Of a stretch of 27,435 bases of DNA, positions 19,630-27,435 are shown piece after piece. The DNA is taken from assembly GCA_003427395.1 (NCBI GenBank), contig BFEA01001022.1:198139-225573 (forward strand). The letters are read 5' to 3'. The notes below the pieces were generated by a model that was given only the letters and a program-made list of their open reading frames with translations, made no database searches and was not told the origin of the DNA. Every line of letters starts with the position of its first letter. The first letter of the stretch is position 1. Origin of the DNA: Chara braunii (lineage: Eukaryota; Streptophyta; Charophyceae; Charales; Characeae). The position numbers were made by a program, and so were the translations under genes.

Positions 19630-19945
19630 CTCGGATGCATCCGACATAAGAACCTGTGACGATGCGGACGTGCCAATATTTACCTGCATCATTGTATCGG
19701 ATTCATCCGAGTCTAAAATCAGTTACATATTTGTGCACCCGCAATTTCTACTGCATGTCTGATCGGTGATGGGCAAGGCTTGTAGTCCGGTTGAAGGCTG
19801 GTTGTGCACGTCTAATATCAAGTTCGATATTTGCCTGCGTCATTGCGTCGGATTCATCCGACTCTAAAGTATGTTACATACTTGCGGGCCCGCCATTTCT
19901 ACACCATATATGTGACATCGGTGAGGGTGAAGGCTTGTCGTCCGT
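19630..19945. repeat. Two-copy 151-bp repeat with palindromes
   Basis: A block at about 19675-19795 recurs at 19826-19945: TTGCCTGCRTCATTG then the palindrome (19696-19711 and 19847-19862), TCTAAA, GTTACATA, CGCCATTTCTAC-like sequence and GGCTTGTMGTCCG. A separate palindrome is at 19630-19645. A third, more diverged relative follows the palindrome at 17544 (GTGCACCC and GCATGAAGGCTT). Confidence 0.8.
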
Positions 19946-19963
19946 TTCAAGGCAAGCTATGCA

Positions 19964-20461
19964 TTGTCTTTTTGTTTCGTTGCGCTGCCCTCTGTAGTGC
20001 TCCCCAACTGGCGGACGCATCTCTATCGCTTTATCATTGCCAAAGTCCAACAATTGTCTCAGCTGCGATTTGGGTCAACGTCTGTTGCACTGCTCACAGG
20101 GAAAAGTGGAATGCTTCACTGGTGTGATACGACGACGGTCGATCAAGACTTCCCTCCCAGCCAACTTGCCTTCCGTTACGTTTTCGGCAGGAATTGGCTG
20201 GGAAGGGATTGGTTATGGGCATTGGAGTTCCGAGCAGTGCCGATAGTACTTCTTCCCGACTCGAGCCATGTGCTTCCTCTTGAAAACGGTCACGTGACTC
20301 AAACACTCGGCATCGACGGAAGAGAACACATTTGTCCACCTCTACCACGCATTCGTACATCTATCGTGACGTGCTCGAAGACCACAAAAACACTTGAAGC
20401 GGGGGCCAGTTTCTTAGTGTCGATTGTACATCCAGACTCTCTTCAGCATGTTCTGAAATGA
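19964..20461 (+). CDS. Unidentified 165-codon open frame
   Basis: Open from 19964 to a stop at 20461, directly before the transposase relic on the same strand. It includes LLTGKSGMLHWCDTTTVDQD and FRYVFGRNWLGRDWLWALEF. I recognise no domain. It may be the upstream part of the same element, an unrelated relic or chance. Confidence 0.2.
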   Translation: MSFCFVALPSVVLPNWRTHLYRFIIAKVQQLSQLRFGSTSVALLTGKSGMLHWCDTTTVDQDFPPSQLAFRYVFGRNWLGRDWLWALEFRAVPIVLLPDSSHVLPLENGHVTQTLGIDGREHICPPLPRIRTSIVTCSKTTKTLEAGASFLVSIVHPDSLQHVLK

Positions 20462-20730
20462 CCAACGCTGGGATGTCGAGCTCCATGCCTAAGGGGAATC
20501 TCGGTGACTGTAGTTATAGTGGGACGGCGTACGTGTATAGTGCGAACAACTGCACTACTGCTGGTTCTTCCTTGGGAGTTGCCGATGGGGGTGATAGGGT
20601 TTCCTCGTCTAGGAGAGTGAAGGACCGTCCACGGATGAAATCACTGAATACTGCTATTCACGAGACAGTCAGAGCTCGCGCTGCCTCTCCGAAGAGGACC
20701 GCCACATACGGTACATTTTGCCTGCGCCTA
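20458..20730 (+). pseudogene. Probable N-terminal part of the transposase relic
   Basis: An ATG at 20458 opens a frame rich in Ser, Gly and Thr (SSSMPKGN, AGSSLGVADGGDRVSSS) followed by basic residues (RRVKDRPRMKSLN, RARAASPKRTA). Near 20700-20740 the sense appears to pass to the frame of the DUF7869 relic, so a frameshift or short intron is needed. A disordered basic N-terminus is common before this kind of transposase-like protein. The link is an inference. Confidence 0.35.
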
Positions 20731-22952
20731 TGCCCGGTGAAAGAAGACCCTATTTTATGGCAAACAGAGAACCGACCAAAAAGACACAGCATCGGCGAGC
20801 TATGGGCAAACTCAGGATGCAGTCACTTCAGGCAGTGCAAGGGATGCTCTGTTGTAGGCGGATGTGTTGCGCTGAACTCACAACCGAAGATGTAAGGCCG
20901 GTGCGGGAGGCATTCTACTCGAAAAGTTTCGCGGAAAGGACGAAGTGGTGGTTGCAAACCATACATGACTTCACGGTTATGGAAGGTGGTGCTGAGAGGG
21001 TCAGGCCTGTAGCTTGCAAACGAAAGATGTGCGTGCAGGCGTACTGTAACATTCTCGACATTTCTCGTAACACATTCTATGTCTACAAAAGGATGTACGA
21101 TAACGGTGTTGTCGTTAGGGAGAATGGGCACTCGGGCTTGTCTAAACCATTCGACAAAGTCGTCACGATGCTTGCACTGTTGAAACGATTCATCGACGAC
21201 CACGCCGATAGTATGCCAAATGACATGGTCTGGAAAAATAGAGTTTGTCGTCCTCGCCGTAAGATTCCTGCGGCATTCACAAAACGAGCAATTTACGAAT
21301 CATTGCGCTCTGATCTCTTGATGTGCCACTCGGAAGTTGTGTCGGAGTCGACTTTCTACTGTATGTGGAGTAAGCACTTCTGGCACGTGAGTCTAGCTAC
21401 GTCCAACACATTCACGAAGTGCGCAAAATGTATATTCTACAAGCAGTGCATTGCCAAGTCGAAGTACGAGAGGGACCGTAAGAAATCCAAAGATAGGATG
21501 CGGAAACATCAAGAGCTGCAAGTCAACCACAGGCTAGACCATAGCCGCTGCAAAATGGATTCCATCTTGCGGCAGTCCGAGTGTCTGTGCATCATTATTG
21601 ACGGCATGGGTTAAAATAAAACTACCATACCGCATATAGGACAGGCTAATTACTCGAAGGACTTGCACCACGAGAGGATGATGAAGACTGGTCTCATGGC
21701 CGTTCTGGTCCATGGACGGGATCCGTCTATATATGTTTACACATATTTTCCTTACTACACACACGGTCCTAGCAGTACGGCGACGTGTTTAATACGGACT
21801 CTTACAGAGATCCAATCCAGTGGGAAACCTCTACCGCCGTTTCTTCGTATTCAAGATGACAACTGCTTCAAAGAAAACAAGAATAGATTCATCTGCGCAT
21901 TGGCAACACTTCTTGTGAAGTTCAGGATTTTCAAGGAAATAGAAATTGGTTTTATGATAGTTGGACACACGCACACAGACGTCGATGCCATGTTTAGTGT
22001 TTTCTCCAAGAAACTCAAGGACAATGATGCCTACACAACGGATGAGTTGTTCCTTTTGCTAGAGCGGTCTCATAAGACTCCTCAGCAGTGTATTTCTCTT
22101 GATAGGATAGCAGACTGGAGAGGTCTTATTTACCCGCATGTTTCAAAGCGCGTGACAGGGATTTCGAAGCCACATTTGCTAAAATTCTACATGATAGGTG
22201 ATAATCCCGCCATGTCCTATAAAGAGTATTGCACAGACGCTAAGTGGTTGCCCGAGGATGGTCTTCTTTACTGGTTCAAACAAACAGACAACGGTGGTTA
22301 CGCTGGTCCGCAGCAACCTTTCGATTCTCTGCCGGTCCAACCGGCGTTCCTCGACGATTACAAGAACGGTTTGGAGGGTGTGAAGAGGTTTTTGGAAATC
22401 TATGAAAAAAAAAAAGAAACTTGGATGACTTTCCGAGACGAAGAGGTGACTAGAATAGATAGGGCTTTTCGGTTTTGGGAAGATCACGTCAAACACGCGG
22501 GGGACATTATCAACAACGGGGTGCCTTCTGCACCCATCACCGCATTCTGGCCAAAGGCCACCCATGTCGTTGAAGACACGAGTTCTTGCTCTGATTCGGA
22601 TGCATCCGAATTACAGAGAGAACCTCTTTTCGTGGGTCTTCAGAGGGACAAGCCTAAGGCCAACTTTGATCCTTTCGAAGATGTGCATGTCGACAGTTTT
22701 GTCATTATGCAACCGTCAGCCGAGGACATACATCAAGGAGTGTCTTTTTGGGTTGGCCAGGTTCGTAGTGAAATTGACAAGAACGAAGATTCGCCAACTT
22801 ACAACCAATTCAATGTGGAGTACTGGGTTTCAATCGGAAAAGCGAGCACACTAAGAGAATTGTATGCCGACACCTGGGAAAAAAATGGAAAAAAGCTCCA
22901 GGGCATGAGGAAGAGTATCAACATGTCACAGCCGTTGCGTTTTCTTGGATGA
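20718..22952 (+). pseudogene. DUF7869-type RNase H-like transposase relic with a nonsense mutation
   Basis: One frame codes for 744 residues from 20718 to 22952 apart from a TAA at 21612-21614. In order, it has a helix-turn-helix-like part (VCVQAYCNILDISRNTFYVY), a Cys cluster (FTKCAKCIFYKQC), and a DDE-like catalytic core: IIIDGM (D295), IQDDNCFKENKNR (D380/D381) and MIVGHTHTDVDAMFS (D421, D423). The ENKN and GHTHxDxDxxFS motifs are the signature I know from DUF7869 proteins of algae and invertebrates. The stop lies directly after DGMG, where relatives usually have Gln, so it looks like CAA changed to TAA. A C-terminal FWVGQV ... FNVEYW part resembles a small barrel such as BAH or chromo-like. 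The palindrome at 22595-22610 sits in a Ser/Asp-rich linker, read as DSDASEL. The frame is otherwise intact, so inactivation seems recent. A genetic code that reads TAA as Gln is unlikely, because other relics carry stops too. Confidence 0.7.
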
Positions 22953-23145
22953 GACAAACGAGGTTGAATGTCTGCGAGTCCTCCAAAAATTTTACCACCA
23001 GTCTTGTGATTCCTCTAAAAGTAAGAAAAAACGCAATTCCCGCCCTAGAAAACGGCATTGGCACTCAAACACAAAGCGTTTCCGGAGAAGGGAGCGAGCA
23101 AGAGGCTACCTCATCGAGAGTGTAATGGTTGTCGTCTTTTCGTGA
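22945..23145 (+). pseudogene. Basic C-terminal extension in the next frame
   Basis: Just at the stop of the transposase relic the +1 frame opens for 66 codons, rich in Lys, Arg and Ser (SKSKKKRNSRPRKRHW, KRFRRRERARG), like a nuclear-localisation tail. A one-base slip at about 22950 would join it to the relic. It could also be untranslated sequence by chance. Confidence 0.3.
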
Positions 23146-23339
23146 GGAGAACGTATTGCCATGCTGGCCTGTGCACACCACGTTTGACTCCATGAAATAC
23201 ATCGCTTAATGATTTATGCTCTGTCGGTTACGCGCTTCAAATCAACAAGAGTTCTTCATCAATTTTGGAAATTGAGCGTGGGGGCATTTTAGTCGTCGTA
23301 GCATGACCTCGGGCTTTCGGTCCTAACCTTGATGTGACG

Positions 23340-23817
23340 CTTTTATTGTGACTTTTGTCTTTTGCAGTGTGCAGACTTTCCTCTTCTGACGTACCTCGAA
23401 AACATGAATGAGATTTTGGGCTACATTGAAATAAAAGTACCTGAACGACTGACGATCATCACAAAGGGACGAGCGTTTCCTTTTCAATATGAGAGAATCT
23501 TAAGGATCGTAGCGGGAGGATGGACAATGTTTGTCATCATGGTGAGGTTTACTGATCTCAACATTTTCGACATGCGAATATATGAGCATCGGGGTGAAAA
23601 TTGGATGCGAGGAGATTTTACAAGAGCTTATGTAAAAGCTTCAGAAGTTTTTTTCGCCTTGAGACGTGTTGTGCTCGGATCAGGGGGTGACATTGAGGGT
23701 TTCTCGTTTGCCATTACGGAGTTTGAAGGTCTGCCTCAACCTCCAATCCCAGCTTGCATGGTGGACGGTTCCATATGGGAACCGATAGTGAACGCTCAGC
23801 GAAGAGGCTTCTTCTGA
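23340..23817 (+). CDS. Unidentified exon-like open frame (about 150 codons)
   Basis: A pyrimidine-rich tract ending CTTTTGTCTTTTGCAG (to 23366) looks like a splice acceptor. After it the frame stays open to TGA at 23817. The protein is globular in look: YLENMNEILGYIEIKVPERL, GGWTMFVIMVRFTDLN, FALRRVVLGSGGDIEGF and GLPQPPIPACMVDGSIWEP. I recognise no family. It follows the transposase relic on the same strand and might be a second exon or second gene of that element. A diverged copy lies downstream. Confidence 0.4.
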
Positions 23818-24121
23818 GGACTTCAACTTCTTAAGACGTTTGGTGATCAGTCTTACGTTTCTGGAATTTTGTGTTATTATGTCGGATTTGTGAACATTTT
23901 CGTAGTACAGTCATTTCTGATTATTTTTAATTTTCACCAATTTGAGAGACGAGTCTCGACACTTCCCAAGTTTTGTGGTCGAATGTCAGATCAGTTGAAA
24001 TTTTCACACTGTAAAGTATTAACGAAAGTCACGAGTGTCGACCCTGGCTCATGGTCGGTTGTGGTTCGGATGCATCCGACCCAGAGAATAAGGATACTGT
24101 TACGACAACCAAACACAAGAG

Positions 24122-24515
24122 CATCAAAGGGGAAACTGGATGCTGGGGGATCTTACAGCACCTTCTCTGCAAGCTGCAGATGTTCTTGTGTCCTTGAGAC
24201 GTGCTGTTGTCAGGGCTGGGGGGAGACGTTCAAGGTTTCTCGATTTCCATTACGGGTTTCGAAGGTCTGCCTCAACCTCCTATCTCGGCTTGCATTGTGC
24301 ACGGTTCAACATGAGAACCGCTAGTGAACGCTTTTCGAATAGACTTCTTTTGAAGATTTCAAGTTCGGGACACTTTGGTGACGAGTCTTACGTTTTTAGA
24401 GTTCCGTCAGGATGTTGGATTTGTGAATGTTTTCATAGTGTAGACTTTTTTAGAAAGACATCTCGACATCTCATGATTTTTGTGTTAGAATGTTCGATTA
24501 GTTAAAATTTTCACG
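24122..24515 (+). pseudogene. Degenerate second copy of the 23590-24010 segment
   Basis: The DNA repeats 23590-24010 at an offset of roughly 520-535 bases: TTGAGACGTGYTGTTGT / GTTGTGC, GAAGGTCTGCCTCAACCTCC (exact at about 23724 and 24260), GAACCGMTAGTGAACGCT, and the 3' flank up to AAATTTTCACRS. Insertions and deletions break the reading frame. Because the flank beyond the stop is also repeated, the duplication is of genomic DNA, not of an mRNA. A palindrome (24065-24080), preceded by GGTTGTGG, lies between the two copies. Confidence 0.75.
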
Positions 24516-24887
24516 GAAACTTTTTGGTTAATTATGGACGGTCCGACATAGCCTTGCCAAATCTTTGGTTAATGCCATTGGAAACTTTTGAGGTAACCGT
24601 TACGAATTCACAATATTGTGACCAGATAACTATTATCAGTTTTTACAGCATACTTCTCATTCGTCTCAACAATGGTTGTGTGTCTGCTTATGTAGGATGG
24701 GTGTCCCGCTCTGTTTTTAATTTGTCTTTGCTTTTCAATCAAGTTCTCATGAGTTGTCAATTGTCTTCGAAATCCAGTGAGATCGTTCAAAATAATTATA
24801 AGGTCCTTGGTCACTTCAACATCTGATAATCTGTACACAGTTTGATTCGGATGTATCCTACACATTCATTTGAGCCTTCTCTAATGC

Positions 24888-25195
24888 CCTATCCTCAGAT
24901 GATAACGTCTCTACAGAATATGCTCCCCACCACTTCACTCCGTACGATGCCCGTTTGTTTTGAGAAATGTTTGGTAAAGTGATAATGTACATGCAACCGC
25001 CATCTAGTTTTAACATATATCATTTGATCTCAAAGCAAGGACTGTGGCGGAATGATGGGCAGGATTGGGTAGGGATGTTACAAGTTCATGGTTGCGAGGT
25101 CGAACTCGGCAAGCGGCAAATGATAACATCTCTGCATAATGTTGCCCACCACTTCACTCCGTCCGATGCCCTTTTGTTTTAAGAAATGTCTGCTA
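24888..25195. repeat. Direct repeat flanking a short segment
   Basis: GATGATAACGTCTCTACA (24898 region) and AATGATAACATCTCTGCA (25120 region) begin two copies of about 75 bases. Both continue with CCCACCACTTCACTCCGT and GATGCCCKTTTGTTTTRAGAA and end near a TAATGTAC / TAATTGTTC stretch, 221 bases apart. A decayed palindrome lies upstream at 24846-24861. The open frame between the copies shows no domain. Confidence 0.75.
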
Positions 25196-25199
25196 AGCT

Positions 25200-25703
25200 A
25201 TAATTGTTCTTGGAATGATAACATATTGGTTAATTTTCCCTCGGAGGGTGATCCGGGCTATACTCATAAGTTCATCCTTTTGATTGAGTGAACTTCAAGG
25301 ATATTAAATGAATGACGCACGGTTTATAACATAACGAATTTTCTCTATCCGAATAATGAAATATTTGATTCGGATATATCCCTGTTTTACTACTCATCCT
25401 GCTTGTATTCAATTAAACTTCAAAAATGAGTTACTCTTTTCACTCCAATGCACCCTTTAAAGCCTCAACGAAGACCTTTTTCGGGTCGATCATATGCGTC
25501 CCTCACAAGGGGAAACCTTCGATATGCTACGTTCGTATTGGCTGTCTGAATGTGTGCCAGTTTAGTTGAGGATTTATCTGTTGAACAGGGACTCTGATCG
25601 TTGTGTATTAATGTATAATGAGCATCTTCTTTCGTCAGCCGTGTATACCTTTTGAGTTTCTCGAACGACAAAAGTACTATTTAGAAAATTATGTACTATT
25701 TTA
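25200..25703. other. AT-rich stretch, no gene seen
   Basis: AT-rich DNA with a decayed palindrome at 25370-25385 (TTCGGATATATCCCTG). Open frames are short and without motif. It may include the promoter and 5' leader of the Myb/SANT relic, but no clear element is seen. Confidence 0.4.
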
Positions 25704-26571
25704 ATGAATAACATGTTTAATGGTCGTCGGGGCAAAAGGACGGCAGGCAAGGGCAACGATGCCGAAGGTGACATCGATGGTGAAGGAGGTCGTCACTTCT
25801 GGTCCGTTGATGACATTATAGCCCTCATCCGGGCTAAACGTGATCAGAATGCGCATTTGCAGGGGATGGGCCACGCGTACGCTTGGATGAAGCCGTGAGA
25901 ATGAAAGTGGCTGGATGTGGCGACGAGGTTGAAAAAGGTGGGCGTCGACAGAGAGGCCGATTGGTGCGGGAAAAAGGTCGGATAATCTGATGCAGCAGTT
26001 CAAGAAGGTTTATCATTTCCAAGGACTGTCTGGGAAACACGACTTCTTCTTATTATCTGGGAAGGACAGGATGTCGAAGGGCTTCAGTTTTAATATGGAT
26101 CGTGCGGTTTACAACGAGATACTTGGGTCGACCGCCAAGAACCACACCATAAACCCGAAGAACGTCGCGGACACTGGCGCTCAGGGTGGTGTGCGTCAGC
26201 CGTCCGCCTCCTCTGCGGATCCTGAATCTGTGGGCGGCGGGGACGGTGGAGCAGAGCACAACGACGACGGCGACGGGTCCACCAAAGGTTATTCACAGAC
26301 GACGGGTGGCGCAGGCGGTTTCGGCAAGAGGAAGAGCATAAGGAAGCAAACATTTTAGGCAATGACGGAGTGCATGGAGAAGCACGGGGCGTTAACGGCG
26401 TCAACGATGGAGAGCAACAACAAACGTCATTGCTCCATCGCCATACGTCAGTGCCAGGCGCTGGAAGCGGAGATCAAAGTGCAGAAAAAACACTACGCAG
26501 CGTCAGACGAAGTCAGCAAGCTTATGTGTCACGCCTTGCTGGAGATAGCGAAGGCCATCGACAAACGTTAG
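25704..26571 (+). pseudogene. Myb/SANT-like (trihelix-type) DNA-binding protein relic
   Basis: From ATG 25704 a charged, Gly-rich start leads into HFWSVDDIIALIRAKRDQN, then KWLDVATRLKKVGVDREAD, CGKK and DNLMQQFKKVYHFQG. This is the tri-helical pattern of trihelix and Myb/SANT-like domains: aromatic in helix 1, W and L in helix 2, then the CxxKW-N-L signature of helix 3. The relic is broken by TGA at 25896-25898 and 25902-25904, by one extra base near 25976 that also replaces the expected Trp after KK and puts TAA 25983-25985 in the first frame, and by TAG at 26356-26358. The sense resumes after each break and ends with a coiled-coil-like helix (CQALEAEIKVQKKHYAASDE) at TAG 26569-26571. Such proteins are transcription factors or the DNA-binding partners of Harbinger-type transposases. 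No Harbinger nuclease is present here. Confidence 0.65.
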
Positions 26572-26931
26572 ACGTAGTGTCGTCTCTGTTGTGCTCTCTG
26601 TTCGCTTGCATGGAATTGGATGGAGCGAAAGTGATAGTCTTTCCATCGTCGATGTAGCTAACCTTAGCCATCGCTGTCATCGTCGATGTGCCGTTCCCCC
26701 AATGGCAGTGCTGGCCAAGGAATTGGGTACTGGTCCGATTCGGTGGATGAGTCCTTCGGTGAAATTTGTTTTCGTTTTTTAAATTGTTTTTTTTTTTACA
26801 TTATTTGTTTCGTTTGTTTTTGGCCTCGATCGTGTGACGGGACGGATGATTCCGTCAACTCAGAATTGTAATTGGCATCGATAAAGTGCAGTATGCACTT
26901 TCCTTTTTTACATGACGACATCGATTTCGTT

Positions 26932-26948
26932 CTCTCTCTCTCTCTCGT
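26932..26948. repeat. Short (TC)n tract
   Basis: A run of TC dinucleotides downstream of the Myb/SANT relic; the reverse complement of the GA repeats elsewhere. Confidence 0.9.
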
Positions 26949-26965
26949 TTCTTTGTGTCTTTGTC

Positions 26966-27145
26966 GTAAATGAAATGTAGAGGTGTAATAAAGGTGTTGT
27001 CTTTAATGCCGTTGTTTTTCGGATTTTTTGTGTTCAATCGAAATCGGCTCCCTCTTTCTCTCCAGTGTGTGTTTTGGTGTATTCTCCTGAAAAGAAATGC
27101 AATGGTGCCATGAAGGTGTTGTCTGTGCTGCCGTCCTTTTTTGGG
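26966..27145. repeat. Two-copy repeat with possible polyadenylation signal
   Basis: GAAATGYARWGGTG, then AAGGTGTTGTCTKTRMTGCCGT occurs at about 26970-27013 and 27095-27132, 121-122 bases apart. AATAAA at 26987-26992 in the first copy is about 420 bases past the stop of the Myb/SANT relic and could have been its polyadenylation signal. The second copy lacks it. Confidence 0.55.
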
Positions 27146-27149
27146 TATG

Positions 27150-27435
27150 CATTTGCTAATGTTGTGCATACACCCAATTAGTCGTTGATTGAGTACAGGC
27201 GTACTTGGGTTCGATCAAACGTCCCCCTCCACAACCGGATGTCGAATCATGACAGCTGTACGAAATGCACGTTGTGTTGTGTGTTTTGTGTTGGTCTATT
27301 TACTTGTTTTCGTTATCTCGTAGATAGTCGGGCGGGGTGCTTTATTTCGGAGTTCGGGAGGGGGAATATTGAACCCGTCCAGGCGAATATGCATGCCATG
27401 TTGGGGGGTCGGGGTAGGGGGCGGTTGGGGGGGGG
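27150..27435. other. Window end, no gene; terminal G-rich tract
   Basis: Short GT-rich and then G-rich DNA ending in nine G residues. The other end of the window also starts with GGGGG. No gene or clear repeat is visible. Confidence 0.5.

Noticed and set aside
21612-21614. Alternative genetic code reading TAA as glutamine
   Set aside because: Other relics in the window contain TGA and TAG as well as frameshifts, so decay explains it better.
773-25385. Palindrome as a restriction-like or telomere-like coincidence
   Set aside because: Conservation of both arms over about 34 sites with varying centres and shared outer flanks is too strong for chance and does not match a telomere repeat.

Overview
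The window looks like nuclear DNA of a eukaryote, most likely a green alga or plant-lineage organism. The gene relics read like families I recall as abundant in the charophyte Chara braunii; this is recollection, not a search result. Supporting signs are long GA microsatellites, an assembly gap inside one of them, satellites and foldback repeats, and an apparent splice acceptor. No operon, ribosome-binding site, rRNA, tRNA, CRISPR array or reverse transcriptase was seen. No gene here appears intact.

Layout. 1-1480: GC-rich end, short duplications and GA-rich repeats. 1483-7349, minus strand: a long decayed gene whose pieces read, from N to C terminus, as a charged linker, a ParB/sulfiredoxin-like domain, a DNA-methyltransferase-like region and an acidic tail. 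7140-9040: diverged duplicated modules. 9930-10940: a cluster of foldback repeats. 11000-14000: hairpins, GA repeats around the 382-base gap, a tandem repeat with E2F-like sites, a 22-bp minisatellite and a 134-nt hairpin. 14650-15950: a 363-bp tandem duplication and relatives. 16300-17450: weak unidentified coding traces. 17540-19950: repeat modules, including a four-unit 276-bp satellite that stays open in one frame. 20458-23145, plus: a DUF7869-type, RNase H-like transposase relic broken by one stop. 23340-24520: a candidate exon and its degenerate copy. 25704-26571, plus: a Myb/SANT (trihelix-like) relic with four in-frame stops and a frameshift. 26930-27435: AT/GT-rich to G-rich end.

The unifying signal is a 16-bp palindrome, YTCGGAT-NN-ATCCGAR, found by eye at about 34 places between 773 and 25385. 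The arms are conserved while the central two bases vary freely. It lies inside most of the tandem modules, inside the transposase relic, and five times in the tail of the ParB/methyltransferase relic. In that tail all spacings are multiples of three, so each copy encodes a variant of R-(I/M)-(N/H)-P-N. It behaves like a dispersed palindromic element tolerated within coding sequence. The window is best read as a graveyard of mobile-element genes seeded with this palindrome.
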